Shown here piece after piece: positions 1-12,089 of a stretch of DNA of 64,000 nt. Source of the stretch: Xenopus tropicalis (Eukaryota; Chordata; Amphibia; Anura; Pipidae); assembly GCF_000004195.4 (NCBI RefSeq), contig NC_030677.2:101646829-101710828 (forward strand), written 5' to 3'. The number at the start of each line of letters is the position of its first letter. Positions within the stretch are counted from its first letter, which is position 1. The translations under genes and the position numbers were made by a program. A model generated the notes under the pieces. It did no database searches. It was not told where the DNA came from and saw nothing but the letters and a program-made list of their open reading frames with translations.

Positions 1-251
1 GATGCTGTGATGGCAGATTCTGTTAATGCCTTTAAGAGGAGCATAAATCATTTCTTGAACAAGCATAATATCCAAGGTTATAGTGAACTTGAGATCAACT
101 GTTAGTTTAATATAGACATTGGTAAATGTAGTATATAAGCGAATGTATAAATAGACCTGTTTATGTCTGTGACATGTGCACTGGGAATTGTTTAGAGGGG
201 CTGAACATGATAAACTTTTGTCCTGTTTTCAACCCAAATTATCTATGTAAC
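1..251 (+). repeat. CR1/L2/Rex1-like LINE, 3' end fragment
   Basis: This is the 3' end of a non-LTR retrotransposon cut off by the window edge. It resembles the 3' parts of the better preserved copies at 33580-34200 and 47975-48325 (the GATGGCAGA...AATGCCTTTAA region, then TTTCTTGAACAAGCATAAT). It finishes with the family tail TTTTCAACCC followed by CTATGTAAC. No open frame survives. Assignment to the CR1/L2/Rex1 group rests on the reverse transcriptase of the copy at 38.8-40.0 kb. Confidence 0.75.
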
Positions 252-1200
252 TTCCAACCCCACTATCTATAGACAAAGTATTATTGTATTCTATTGTGCA
301 GTGCTGCTGAAAATGCTGACACTTTATTAATAACAACAATAACATGAGAACGCTGGGAAACTGCCCCAAGGTGACTGCATTAAAACAGCATCATATAAAA
401 TCAGTTGGTCATAAATTTTGTGTGCCTGGCCCAAAGGTGAAATACTTTGTCAGGTTATAATTTACATGCTGTAACTGGGTGTCCCAAAAGAATAGGTACA
501 GTATGTTGCAAGGCCAGAGCATAAAGATTATTAAGAGCAAGGTTAAAATCTGATTGTCAGTTCCTTATGACCCTGATTCTTGCAAACCCTTTGGGTCTAA
601 TGGGAGAAAAGAACTCTATAAATAGCTCTATTTTATGTCTAAAGTCAGGATCTGTTAGGCTTCATGGAACTATTTGCTCCAGTCTGATGGAAAATTCATT
701 TTGTCTTCACTTTCCACTATCGAATCCTGCCCATAAGCTTTCTTCTTTAAAGAAATGAGTTGGCAGCTTCTGCTATTCTCATAAGCTTGTGCTTGCCTCT
801 TGCTCTGGATTACATAGCTAGAGCTTTTTCTGCAGATGCTGAGTGTCAAATAGAGAGGAATTTTTTTTGTCTGTATTGCAACATAATAAATCCTTTTTTT
901 CAGTATAGAAAAATGATTCTGTTCTGGGGGCTGGGGTGGTGTGTTGTGGTGCAGCTCACATTCTGTGCCACATGAAATACTTAAGCCTATTCTCTCCCAC
1001 ATTGCGAAATCAGAAGTGGGTGAACATTTGGGGGGCCATGGGCTGCCTATTCAAATGCCTCTGCTAAATAGTATTTTGTAGTCTTCTGCTACATACAGTA
1101 ATTATCCACTGTTTATAAAATTAAATATCTGAATTTAGTTTCTTTGTTACTTGTCTGTGTCTGAATCGCTAACTTGGCACTGATTGTGGTGGCATTTTTC
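252..1200. other. Intergenic, no supported feature
   Basis: AT-rich unique-looking sequence. Short open frames at 567-758, 670-1002 and 760-975 have no recognisable domain, start context or splice structure, and I regard them as chance. Confidence 0.6.
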
Positions 1201-1378
1201 TTTAAGGAAAACTATACCCCCAAACAATGTAGGTCTCTAATAATATATTGCATAAACAAGCTCATATGCAATGTAATATGCTCATGTAAAACCCTGCTTC
1301 ATCTAAATATACCATTTTTATAAAAATATACTTTTTTAGTAGTATGTGTATTCATTCTGGGGGTATAGTTTCCTTTAA
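1201..1378. mobile_element. T2/Kolobok-type foldback MITE (TTTAAGGAAAACTATACCCC family)
   Basis: A 178-bp foldback. The left end TTTAAGGAAAACTATACCCC is mirrored by GGGGGTATAGTTTCCTTTAA at the right, with the TTAA target tetranucleotide at both edges. TTAA target duplications with TTAAAGG-like ends are the hallmark of the T2 MITEs of Xenopus, which belong to the Kolobok group. It has no coding capacity and would depend on a transposase supplied elsewhere. The element at about 21636-22095 shares the same GGAGAACTAT / ATAGTTCTCC type of terminus. Confidence 0.8.
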
Positions 1379-1708
1379 GGTCTCTCTAATTTCTACTCCA
1401 TTAAAAAGACAAATTTGCTGTGATAAGGGGGCTCAACTGCTGGTGCACAAAATATTAGCCATATGCAAGTGTAGTGCAAGTGCCTTCTATGCTCTTGTGT
1501 CAGGTGCACACAAGTTAATTCATCTGAAGCAAGGAGCAGCGTGCACGTTAAGGCACATATTATATAATGGTTTATTTCTTGAAATGTACATACAATCTGC
1601 CCTGCTTTTTACTCATAATGCAGCAAGAATACCAGGCTAGTTGTGGCTGTCTGCATATGCCATAACTTGCTCACAATTGACCAATGTAAATGGTAATGTG
1701 TGCGCAGG

Positions 1709-2015
1709 CAGGGCCGCTGCTGGCCAAATGGGTGTCCTAAGCAGAAATTTACTTTTGTGCCCCCTCCCCCAAATATTACGGAAGTAAAAATAAAATTGGC
1801 TAAATAGGCAGCCATAACAGAGGTGAGGGCCGCGGCACGCGTCATCACGTGTGCTTAGCCTACTCTGCGTTCACCGTAAAATGCAATATATATGTTTATA
1901 TTTTTGTTTATTTGTATATGTATATTATTAATATTAATTTATTATTATAATATATAAAAATGAGTTGGTGCCCTACGCAGACTGTGTACTCTGCGTATAA
2001 GGAGCGGCGGTACTG
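1709..2015. mobile_element. hAT MITE with 8-bp target duplication
   Basis: The left end CAGGGCCGCTGCTGG is an imperfect inverted match to the right end GGAGCGGCGGTACTG. The flanks are TGCGCAGG (1701-1708) and TGTGCAGG (2016-2023), an 8-bp target duplication with a single C-to-T change at a CpG. Eight-base duplications with CAG...CTG termini are characteristic of hAT elements. The interior contains an AT-rich stretch (1890-1960) and no open frame. Confidence 0.85.
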
Positions 2016-2058
2016 TGTGCAGGTAAATCACACACACAAGTTGCATTTGCAATATGCA

Positions 2059-2700
2059 TGTTAGGCGCTCTGCCGGACCGGCGCGTTCCCCTACCTTAGG
2101 TCGCGCCGGCCGGCAGACGCGCTCTATTAAGGGCCCGCACTTCCGGGTTCGGCAGGGACGGCGCGGCGTTACTGCGCATGCGCGATGACGCGCGGACATG
2201 CGCAGTCGCGCGCCCTGAAGCATTAGGCGCCATCTTTGTGTAGGTTTTTTAGGTTTCCGGTTCCTTTGATTTTTGGCGCCAAATTCGGCTATTTAAACCC
2301 CTTCCTTCATTGTTTTCATTGCCCAAGCTGGCTTCTGTTATCTACAGTACCTGCTCTTGCATTTTGTTTGCTGTTTCCGGATTTGACCTTTGCCTGACCC
2401 TGACCACGATACTTGCTACCTGCCTTGACCGTTTGCCTGTACCCCGACTACGAATATTGCTGCCAGCCCCGACTTGTGCCTGTACCCCGACTACGTTCTG
2501 CCTTTGCCTTGCCTGTACCTCGCATCCCATCTGAACTCTGAAAGTTTGCAGGACCCCAGCTTGGACCGCAGCAGAAAGTCCGGGGCCCCAAAAGGGCGTC
2601 GGTGAACACCGGGAAGAGCTGGGAGTTCCTGTTATACTGTAGGAGTCAGATTTTGTATACAGCGGTCGCACACTGGTTCCATTCTAACTTGAACGTTACA
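2059..2700 (+). mobile_element. Solo LTR of an LTR retrotransposon
   Basis: A 642-bp unit begins TGTTAGG and ends GTTACA, giving the TG...CA ends of an LTR. It is flanked on both sides by the same 5 bases, ATGCA (2054-2058 and 2701-2705). A 5-bp duplication fits Ty3/Gypsy-type or some retroviral integrases. The first 170 bases are GC- and CpG-rich. A TATA-like box TATTTAAA lies at 2290-2297, followed by a C-rich segment in which GCCTGTACCCCGACTACG occurs twice. No gag, pol or second LTR is adjacent, so this is the product of LTR-LTR recombination. Strand is inferred from the TATA box. Confidence 0.85.
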
Positions 2701-2705
2701 ATGCA

Positions 2706-4897
2706 AATTGTGAATTACATTTTTCTGTCATAGTGGTAAACATTTTGCTAAAAGCATTAGCATTCAATTTATTGAATACAAATTAGTTAATTGCATAGGT
2801 GCAAAGGAAGCTCTTTGAGTAACATCTCCAGAAGTGGGTTTTACTTAGGCTAAAAACTGTCACTCTGTAGGTCATACCTACTGCTGGATTTTCAAGGGTA
2901 TTATTACCCAAGAGTGGTATATATGTGATAAGTAGGTAAAGGGGTTAGCAGAGTAGACTGCAGCCTATGGCACAGCAGAATGGACAGTATATTGATCAAC
3001 GATAAGAAAAATGTTTAATTTAATGTTTAATTTAATTGTTAATTTAATTACAAATACTTGGGAAAACTAAGTAAACTGTTTCTATTATATAGCTATTTGG
3101 CCATGCATACCACTATCTCACTGTGCTGCGATCAAACTATTTAATCAGAGAACACTATTAAAAAATGAAAATATCATGCCCTTTTCCAATTACTCTATAT
3201 CAATATGTTTTATCTATAGTAACAATAAAGTGAATATAACCTTCCTTATAAACTATACCAAATACCTAGATAATTTTCTCACAAAACAAACCTCATACCT
3301 CAAGGGATTTATTACATTTAAAGGAAAACATTAATTCCCTTTAACAGACAAGCTGATTATTAATGGTGCATGAAGCATTTCTGAGTACTGGAAATAATTC
3401 CTGGGCCCCAGCAACTTCCAGGGGTTTGTGAATATATAGTGGGGGACTGTGTATGAGGGATGAAGGGACAGATCATTGCCTGCAGAGTGTAACAACAAGC
3501 CACAAGAAGCCAACTGGTCAATGGCAATTGGACAAAACTCAAACCTACTCCCTCTTTATGGTTATTTCCTATTACCAAGGCCAATCCCAAGCTGGAGTAG
3601 TGCCTGGAAAAGAACACAATGATAAATTGTTTTGTTTAGCTCAGTTTTATAGTTGTATATAATGAAATAACAAATGGAATGCCAGTTATGGGGTCTGTGC
3701 TCCTTAGGGGTCAATGTAATAAACTGCTCCTCCTATTTTTAGACCTAAAGAACATCAAAAGTCTGCAATATTATAATTTTACATCCACTTTCTGTCTGTA
3801 CTATTGGTGTGTTGTTTGCTGGTGGGTGCCCACAGACAGTAAGCTGTGGTGTCATCAAGACACGGCAAAGATTTAGAACAGGCCTGCTGCCTATTTTTTT
3901 GTTCACCTTTCGAGCAACATAAAAACATGTGTGGGTACAAGCTGTCTCCCTTGCTGTATCAAATCCAACACTACATGGGTCATTCTCTACATACTGTTTT
4001 TTTGCCCTATACAGTAAATACAGTACAACCTGTGTTCATGAGGGGTGATATATAGGCTCCCCCTCCTGCTCTCTGACCATTCCTTACATTGTGTATCACT
4101 AAGACACTCTAATTAGCGAGAGCTGGGAGCAAGACAGCATCTGGGCCCAAGAACAAATGGTAAGAACAAGGATGCCTTGCACCTACTGACATTGCACTCT
4201 TTACCTTGCTGAAGAGCACAGCCAGACCCCAGACAGATGTGCTTTCTGAATGAGCACTAAGGGGCATGCTTGCCAGCTCTTGCTCTCCTGTCTGGGTAAA
4301 TTACCCCTTATAGGTATACTGTGCAAAGCATGTGCCACAGAACTCCCTTAAATCCTGTTTCCTTTAATGCACTGCATCTGCATACAATTATTATGCATTA
4401 ACTTAATAGTTACTTTATAAATAAATGTAATAATAATATTAATTAATATAGTTTTGCATGTGGATAAAGAAAACATGATACATTGCACCACTTTTTGCTC
4501 ACTGTTTATAAGTCAGACCCACTGGTCTCTGGTGTTATTACCTTATTGGTAAAAAAGGAATTACAGGTGGAAAGGCCTACCCATTGCTTCAGTTTTCTGT
4601 GTTTTGTGGTGGTGTTGGGTGCCAGCATTTGCCAGTTGGAACTAGGGGGAGGACCAGGAGCTAGTAATGTGTGGGCGGAACCCGCTGGCCTGGCAGGCAA
4701 CTTCCTGGTTCTGCCTCCCTGTTCAAATATATTGTATTTACGAAATAAATATATTTTTTGTGTTTTAGCCTCTAGAAATTGGTGATAAATTGTCAAAATG
4801 CCAATTCCAATTCAGAGTGCCTTCCATAGCAGGAAAAGAAGTTAATTGATGCTTTACCTTAGCTCCCTAAATAAAGCATTATGTGGCTAGAATATAC
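2706..4897. other. Intergenic, no supported feature
   Basis: No gene, RNA or clear transposon end was recognised. Open frames such as 3360-3617 (minus) and 4483-4785 (plus) lack domains and do not look like coding sequence. AT-rich low-complexity sequence lies near 4400-4450. Confidence 0.5.
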
Positions 4898-5239
4898 TAC
4901 AGGTATGGGACCCGTTATCCAGAAAGCTCGGGACCTGGTGTTTTCCGGATAAGGGGTCTTTCTGTAATTTGGATCTCCTATCTTAAGTCTGCTAATAAAA
5001 TTATTTAAACAGTAATTAAACCCAATAGGATTGTTTTGGCTCCAATAAGGATTAATTATACCTTAGTTGGAATCAAGTACAAGGCACTGTTCTATTACTC
5101 CAGAGAAAAAGGAAATCAATTTTAAAATGTGAATTATTTGAATAAAATGGAGTCTATGGGAGATGGCCTTTCCGTAATTTGGAACTATCTGGATAATGGG
5201 TTTCCGGATAAGGGGTCTGAGGGGAATGGGTATCCTGTA
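4898..5239. mobile_element. MITE, TACAGGTATGGGAC family
   Basis: The element starts TACAGGTATGGGACCCGTTA and ends in a GGGTATCCTGTA mirror. Internal inverted segments include GGATAAGGGGTCT at both sides and a central block CCCAATAGGATTGTTTTGGC. Related partial copies occur in this window at 20909-21060, 23056-23176, 34251-34523 and 43990-44188, all sharing the CCCAATAGG and CTTAAGTCT/AGACTTAAGG cores. This is one of the very common Xenopus interspersed repeats. I did not establish a target duplication, so the superfamily is unassigned. Confidence 0.75.
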
Positions 5240-6044
5240 TCTGCTATGTTGTTTAGATTATTAAGTCTGTTCTACTCATCAACTTTATATAGGTCTGTAT
5301 GGGTGTATGGGAGCTTTTGTTCAATAGTATCTGCTGTGAATACAGGCTTAACATCTTTGACATAGATACAGTACAAACCTGTCTTTCTAATTACACAAAA
5401 TATCATTTTTTTCTCTTCCCAAGCTTATATTCTGATCAGTGAGTACCCCTCCTAGAGAGACAAAATAGGATATAAAATAATTAAAAGAAAGGTAGAAAAA
5501 CAAAAATTAGTCACTAAGATTACTTAGGTCTACGTAATACTAAAAGCAAATGTTTTGCTTTCCCTTTAATGAGTTGCTTTGCTTCCATTTATGGGGTGAA
5601 TTAAGTGTACTATTTTTTCATTTCAGGAAAATGAAATCCAGGAAAAGCTAAGAAGTAAAATCCCTGCAGTGCTTACAAATTTGTTTTTCCTTCTTGTTTC
5701 AAGGTTTACTCAGTGCCTCTGCGATCAAACGATTTCAGGCTATTAGAGGTTGGGATCAGGCTGAATTGTGGGCAGTGTAAGATCAGACTTAATGAGACTG
5801 ACATGCTTAATATGTTAAAAATGACAATTATGGTAGGTTTAGTAAACTTTAAATACAACTGTGTTCCCAGTGGTTTGGATATGCTGGATCATTTTTTTAA
5901 TTGCTTGGAAAGATTTTCTGAAGTCTAAATTTGTTCTACAACATGGTATTTATTCAGATTTTGTTCTTATTCAGAGTGTAAAAGAAAATATATCTCCCAG
6001 TATAATGTCAGTTTTAGAGACAAAGCTTTTATAGTACCATCTAC
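5240..6044. other. Intergenic, no supported feature
   Basis: No recognisable gene. A chance-looking open stretch at 5704-5832 is bounded by a pyrimidine tract plus AG and by a GTAGGT, but its translation does not resemble a protein I know. It is listed under rejected observations. Confidence 0.5.
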
Positions 6045-6319
6045 TTAAGGGCTGTGACACACAGGGAGATTAGTCGCTGCGAGACAAATCTCCCTTGTTG
6101 CGGGCGACTAATCTCCCAGAAATGCCATTCCGGCATACACGGTGCTGCGATTTGCTGAAGTCGCCGAAGTCGCCTTGAGAGGAAACTTCTGCGACTTCGG
6201 CAAACCACAGCACCCCATATGCCATCCCACCAGCGATTTACATTCTAGCTGGTGGGATGGCATTTCGGGGAGATAAGTCGTCCACGACAAGGGAGATTCC
6301 CTGTGTGTCACAGCCCTAA
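6045..6319. mobile_element. Foldback MITE (AAGGGCTGTGACACACAGGG family)
   Basis: A roughly 270-bp foldback. GGGCTGTGACACACAGGGAG at the left is mirrored by TCCCTGTGTGTCACAGCCC at the right. Inside, a second inverted pair lies around GCCATCCCACCAGC and GCTGGTGGGATGGC. No coding capacity; the minus-strand 67-codon open frame across it is an artefact of the palindrome. Confidence 0.8.
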
Positions 6320-7460
6320 AGGGTTTACCTTAATTTTATTAACCCTATTGGCTTTTTCTCTAAAAATGATAACTTCATTCATTCTATTGTGTTATAATAT
6401 ATGACAAGAGGCCAGAAGAGGGTAGGGTGCCTGTGCCTTAAGCAACCTCTCTAAGTGGAAGTCACTAATTCTAAATAAAGTGTATGCATGATGCTGAGGG
6501 AAATAACGAGAATGAATTTTAAATGTAGTAATTATGTATAGTTACCCTTTAATAGTTGCCTTAAGAACAACAACATATTGCACAGTATGTTGCTGTTCTA
6601 CAGAACACAATTTACAGTTTAGTTATTTCTTAATTTTTCCATCTAAACATACCAGTCCTATGAAAGAGCAAAGTGACTTAATGACAATGGCATTTTCAGT
6701 ACATGAATAGGTCACGTTTATCTGCTGATTCTCACTGGCAGCTGTAAGGCCATCTCTGGAAGTTTATCAATAAAGCTGTTCCTGATTGATACAATGTAAT
6801 TTAACATTCCTTGTTTATTTTGGACATACATAGTTAGAAGGTTTTGGTGGGAATGATTATGAGAATATGACAATGGGTAGAGCACAAGTTACCATAAAAT
6901 TGAATTAGTTCCAATGCTAATGGAACCCTTTTCGCAGCAATTTGGCCAAGGAGTGGCATTGTCTCCTGATAAAGTTTAATATATACTTACCAGAGTAAGC
7001 TGTATGGCAACTCCAATTCATTTCTAAAAACACTCAGGGCTCACAATTTTCTTGTTATTTACCAGTGGAGAAAATGTTTTTACATATATTTTGGTGGAAT
7101 TCTGGGACAAAAGCTGTGTCGTGGTTAAGAAAACAGTAACTTTATGCATTTTAACACTTTGCACTTACTACTAGAATTAGTAAATAAGGCCTTTCATGTT
7201 TTACTGGAAATGTATGTGAAAACATAATGGGTGCAGATATAAGATGCAACTTATTTATTCCATGCAAATACATTTTTATTTTCTTATTTAGCACCACAAA
7301 CATGTTGCAGAGAACAACACAAGCAAAGTAGACGTAGTAATATAAAAAGCAGAATATTAGAAATTACAGAATAGGCTGTGCAAGTGACAGAAAAATTAAC
7401 TTTTTACATTATCAGAAAAGAAAGGTAACCTTGTAAGTGAACCTATACTACGGAGCAATA
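6320..7460. other. Intergenic, no supported feature
   Basis: AT-rich sequence without long open frames, transposon termini or RNA genes that I can recognise. Confidence 0.5.
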
Positions 7461-7566
7461 TTATTAAAATGTGAGATTAAAGCTCACCACAGAGAAATCC
7501 ATCCATCAATGAACAGAAAGTGGGTGAATTTTTCAGTGGTAAACTCTAATCTCACATTTTAATAAA
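7461..7566. repeat. Short foldback (MITE-like)
   Basis: ATTAAAATGTGAGATTAAAG at the left edge is mirrored by CTCTAATCTCACATTTTAAT at the right, with inner arms CTCACCAC and a GTGGT counterpart. At about 106 bp it has the form of a small foldback MITE. Family and target duplication were not determined. Confidence 0.55.
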
Positions 7567-9092
7567 CTCTAAGACTCTAAGATTCCTTCACCTAATATTT
7601 TATATCAGAAGTATGTTCTATATTTATGTAGTCACAGAAGTAGTTTTGATATCTCATTAGTCACTGGCAAGTCACTATATCTACTAATAAAGTGATATAT
7701 ATTAACATTGGTATGTTAATGGATCTTAATTCCAAAAATAATTATTGTAAATTTGCTCCAAGTTTTCTTATGTGATATTATGCAGGCTGCCATAGTGCTA
7801 AATGACACTGATTTTGGTGCCTTCATTTAATGCTACTCTGAACAGATCTTTAGATGCCAAGATTTTGTTGGTCAGTTTGTCCACCTGGACATGTAAAACA
7901 GGTCAGAGGATCATATTGACTTATCATGCTGTGATCTTATTGGATATTTGAAAATGTCATCTGTGGATGCACTCACACAGCAACAGATCTAATAGAAAGG
8001 TGCCCTTAGGTATGTATGGCCCCTCATAACGTTTGGATGGTTATAAGAAAAGCTTCCCTTTTTAAACAAAAAGTCAAAACCTATATATGCACATTCTAAA
8101 ACAAGTTGGACTAAAAATTTATGGTAAGTGCAATATAACAAAAATAAGTACAAACAAGATCTTACTAAATGTAAATAAAACTATACAAGCTAACATTTTT
8201 CCTGTCAAGAGAAAGGGAGATGACAACTATAAGAGAGTGGAATGTCACTAACTGTTGCCAGTAATAATAACTATAAAAGATGGTGATGAGTATGAGACAG
8301 AGAATATAGCAAGTAAGGGAAGTCTGAGCTCCAAAAAAGGCCCAGAAGTTCCATGGAAAAAAAGAAAAGCTCCCTGCTGTGTCATAAACTCCAGGATATG
8401 TCCTGCCATGAGGTGAGGCAACTGGCCTTAGGAGGGACAGTATAGTATGAGGAACAGCTAATAACCACCCACAGTGGTAGTTATATGGGCTTCCTATAGG
8501 TTGCATGAAAGGCATGGGAGATGTAATGAAAAAGTTACTGATCCATTACAGTACTGAAGTGTTGCACGCTCATTTAAGAAACCCACTGTAGCCTGTTGCA
8601 GTTCACAGTTATTTTTTTACTATTTAGAAAGAAGCTCTGGTCACAATTATCTATGTGTGATAATGAGAAACACACTACACCTCTGCATTTATACTCTGCC
8701 CCCAGGATACTGACAGGGACTGTTAAACTTCTAAAGCTGGTCATGAACAGTACAATCGAATTTTCCAAATGAACAGATATTTGGCCAGGACAGCCACACA
8801 CATGTTGGCACACATCTACCTGATCAAACCATTTATACTTTGAGCCCACAATTAGATAATATGGGAAACTTATGCAGTTCAGAATTAACAGTAAAATTAA
8901 TTGTCCATTGGGCCAAAGTGATTTATCAATGACTGCAAGCCCATACTACATGCCAATATTTATCTGTGAATAGCCTAAAAGTGTTCCCTCACTATTTCAC
9001 ATATTTGCACAAATGCATCACAGCTGTCACATAACTGCACCATATAAATATTACTGCCTGCCACCTAACTTAAACTTTTTTTTGTCCTTATG
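7567..9092. other. Intergenic, no supported feature
   Basis: The longest open frame is 116 codons on the minus strand (8165-8515). It reads as low-complexity hydrophobic sequence with no recognisable domain and is treated as chance. No RNA gene was seen. Confidence 0.5.
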
Positions 9093-9100
9093 CTCTAGGG

Positions 9101-9397
9101 CAGTGATCCCCAACCAGTGGCTCGAGAGCAACATGTTGCTCCCCAACCCCTTGGATGTTGCTCCCAGTGGCCTCAAAGTAGGAGCTTATTTTAGAATTTC
9201 TGGTAAGGAGGCAAGATTTGGTTGCATAAAAAACAGGTATAATGCCAAATAGAGCTTCCCGTAGGCTGCCAGTCCACATAAGTAGTCAATTATAGCTGTT
9301 ATTGGCACATGCAGGAACCTTTTTCATGATTGTGTTGCTCCCCAACACTTTTTCCATTTAAATGTGGCTCACAGGTATAAAAGGTTGACAATCCCTG
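9101..9397. mobile_element. hAT (Charlie-like) MITE with perfect 8-bp target duplication
   Basis: A 297-bp element that starts CAGTGATCCCCAACC and ends GGTTGACAATCCCTG. It is flanked by the perfect 8-bp repeat CTCTAGGG (9093-9100 and 9398-9405). The termini resemble the CAGNGGTTCTCAACC ends of vertebrate hAT-Charlie MITEs. Sister copies lie at 17334-17640 and 35448-35735, sharing the interior phrase GCTCCCCAACCCCTTGGATG. No coding capacity. Confidence 0.92.
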
Positions 9398-9405
9398 CTC
9401 TAGGG

Positions 9406-11540
9406 TTTGTCATGGGCCCAGTGTGGATTTCTGTATGGAAACGCATTTTGACAGTTAAACCTGCTCAATGTCCTTTAACAGCCTGACCCCGTGCCTGTCA
9501 GGGAACAAATATATAAGGGGAAGAGGGCAGCAGATCGGGTCTTCTGCACTGGCAAATACGCCAGTGGATAAAAAGTGTACCATTGCCTAAGCCAACAAGT
9601 TTCTCTGCTAGTCTAAAGGCGATCTGGAATCTTAATTTGTGGCTTACCTACATGGTTTACACATTTTCTCTTACCTTTTCTGGTGTAGAGCTTGGCTGCC
9701 TAGATTTATGGTTTAAGATTCTCTTGGTTTTGGGTTTAAATTAGGCATAATTCTTGGCTAATTAATTTGGTTAATTTCTTTGTGACTTCTGCATCATAAG
9801 CATCTTTAATGTTGCCATATCTGGTTAAGCAGTGTTCTGCCTGAGATACTCGCCATCCCTACTAATTGCTCCCTAATCAAAGCAAGTGCAGGTCAACTGC
9901 ATCAATATTTCTGAAAGCTGTTCTGCTATTGGAGCAAGTTTTACAGTCCATCATGGCATAGTAGGGGCCAAGGACCACTCTATAATCTCATTGTGTTGTG
10001 TCAAACCATGATGCCATTGCAATTTTGGTATTTTTGGTGGCAAAATGGCAAAGTGCTAAATTCCTGGGTACTATTATATTTGAATACCTGGTTTCTAAAC
10101 TTGTTTTGTTTCTGACAGTGTCTTCCATTATTATTTCTAATCGTATTTTTGGTCTTCCTAACATTTCTACAGTTTCCTTCTTGTCCATATTTACTACCCT
10201 GGAGTTTAGCACATTTATGAAAAGTAGAATGCTATCTTGACCTTAGAATCTTTGAAGTTAGAAGTTAGGATCAGGGTAATGCCACGGTCCCCAGACACTC
10301 TTTTGTATAGCATCACATGCCAGTTGCTGGTTGTGCTACCTTTGGACCTCCTTCCTCATATATCTCATACCTCGTTGCACTTAAAAGAGAAGGAAAGAAA
10401 AATGTTTTACTATGTCCAGAGGAATCCAGACAAGAGAAAAATGACTGAGCATTAGTGAGGCCAGGCGGTGATTTTAGATTACCGGTTCTGTGACCTTAAC
10501 ACTACTTCAGCTGGCTTTTGATATTATACTTCTTCTCACTCCTCTACTACCAATGAATAGTTTTTGTAGTAACTTTGCTTTCATAGACAGTCTGGAACTT
10601 GGCAGAAAGTGTTCTAACTGACATGCAATTTTAAAAGTCTGGATTTTAAGTGCCCGGATATTTTTGGCCTTATAATATAGTTAATGTCTACCAAGTGTTG
10701 AGCATCTGGGTTAAGAATGCCTCTGAACAAGGATTGTTTGCAATAAGCATGAAACCACTATGTATTTGTAATGTGCAGAAAATACTCATGAATTGCCTAG
10801 GGTTGTACAGATTAATGGAAAAGCATTAGAACTAAGCTTTACTGTGTTGGCACTTCCTCCATGCAATGTTTACAGCGCATTTACTCTAGCTTAGCCTAGG
10901 GATTTTCGGTCTGTGTATCTCTCAGTGCAGGCTTTTGGAGGCAATTGCTAAAAGTGGCAGCACTGGAGTCTGGATTGGATGTGCCTAGGCTAGCCTAATA
11001 CTTAGCAGCTCATGTTAGAGACATGTTGATATATTACTCACTGACACTGAAAAAAAATTTGTCTCATTTATTTATTTTCAAACAACCTTCAATCTGAACA
11101 CAGATATACAGGACAGTTGTTGATGTTTGTGACATTTGTGATTTTCTAGAGAGCAGGCTTCTTTAAAAAAAAAAGATACTTAGGTGACAATTTACTGATG
11201 CTCAATTTTTTTAAGATTTACTATGCGACAAAATCTGAATCCAACAATTTGCCAGCTAAATCTTACCAAGATCATGTAGAAGTCAATTGCAGATGTCCCT
11301 TCCCTGGAGGATCCTTCTTTGCTGCAAAACTTTAGAGGTTTAGAGATTTTTTACATGTTTTTTTTGTGCGACAATTTGAAAAAGTAGGGGTTTTGGTGTG
11401 ACAAGTCAAAAAATTTGGAGTTCTGGACTTTTCTGCAACTTTTTCCTGCACATACTTTTTCAGTTCAGACTTTTTGTTAAATGTCAGACATTTGTGGAAA
11501 TAAGTTTATTTTGTTAGAATTTGAATAAATCTGCTCCATA
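9406..11540. other. Intergenic, no supported feature
   Basis: Mostly unique-looking sequence. A TATATAAGGGGA motif occurs near 9510, but no downstream exon can be defined. Open frames at 9998-10240 and 10237-10455 are not recognisable proteins. Confidence 0.45.
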
Positions 11541-12089
11541 GGGGCTGATTTACTTACCCACGAACGGGTCGAATGGAGTCCGATTGCGTTTTTTTCGTAA
11601 TGATCGGTATTTTGCGATTTTTTCGTATGTTTTGCGATTTTTTCGGATTCTTTACGAATTTTTCGTTACCAATACGATTTTTGCGTAAAAACGCGAGTTT
11701 TCCTATCCATTACGAAAGTTGCGTAAAAAGTTGTGCATTTTTCGTAGCGTTAAAACTTACGCGAAAAGTTGCGCATTTTTCGCGTAAGTTTTAACGCTAC
11801 GAAAAATGCGCAACTTTTTACGCAACTTTCGTAATGGATACGAAAAACTCGCGTTTTTACGCAAAAATCGTATTGGTAACGAAAAATTCGTAAGGAATCC
11901 GAAAAAATCGCAAAACATACGAAAAAGTCGCAAAATGTTGGTAACGAAATTTTCGTAAGGAATTGGTAACGAAAAATTCGTAAGGAATCCGAAAAAATCG
12001 CAAAACATACGAAAAAGTCGCAAAATGTTCGTTTTCAAGTCGGAACTTTTCCAATTCGGGTCGGATTCGTGGGTTAGTAAATCAGCCCC
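11541..12089. mobile_element. Giant foldback MITE, GGGGCTGATTTACT family
   Basis: Nearly the whole 549-bp stretch is one inverted repeat centred near 11772. The left arm begins GGGGCTGATTTACTTACCCA and the right arm ends TTAGTAAATCAGCCCC. Both arms carry the same CpG-rich words (TTTTTCGTATGTTTTGCGAT and its complement). The right arm contains an extra short duplication around 11936-11975. ATA flanks both ends and may be the target duplication. Open frames on both strands arise only because the arms are free of stops. Confidence 0.85.

Noticed and set aside
2310..2671. Cysteine/threonine-rich frames on both strands
   Set aside because: Inside the solo LTR; explained by its C-rich repeated segment.
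5704..5832. Possible plus-strand exon (pyrimidine tract plus AG, 43 open codons, GTAGGT)
   Set aside because: The splice-like signals fit, but the peptide resembles no protein I know, the flanks are unique AT-rich DNA, and such stretches arise by chance in a window of this size.
8165..8515. 116-codon minus-strand frame
   Set aside because: No domain, no splice structure and hydrophobic low-complexity composition typical of chance frames.
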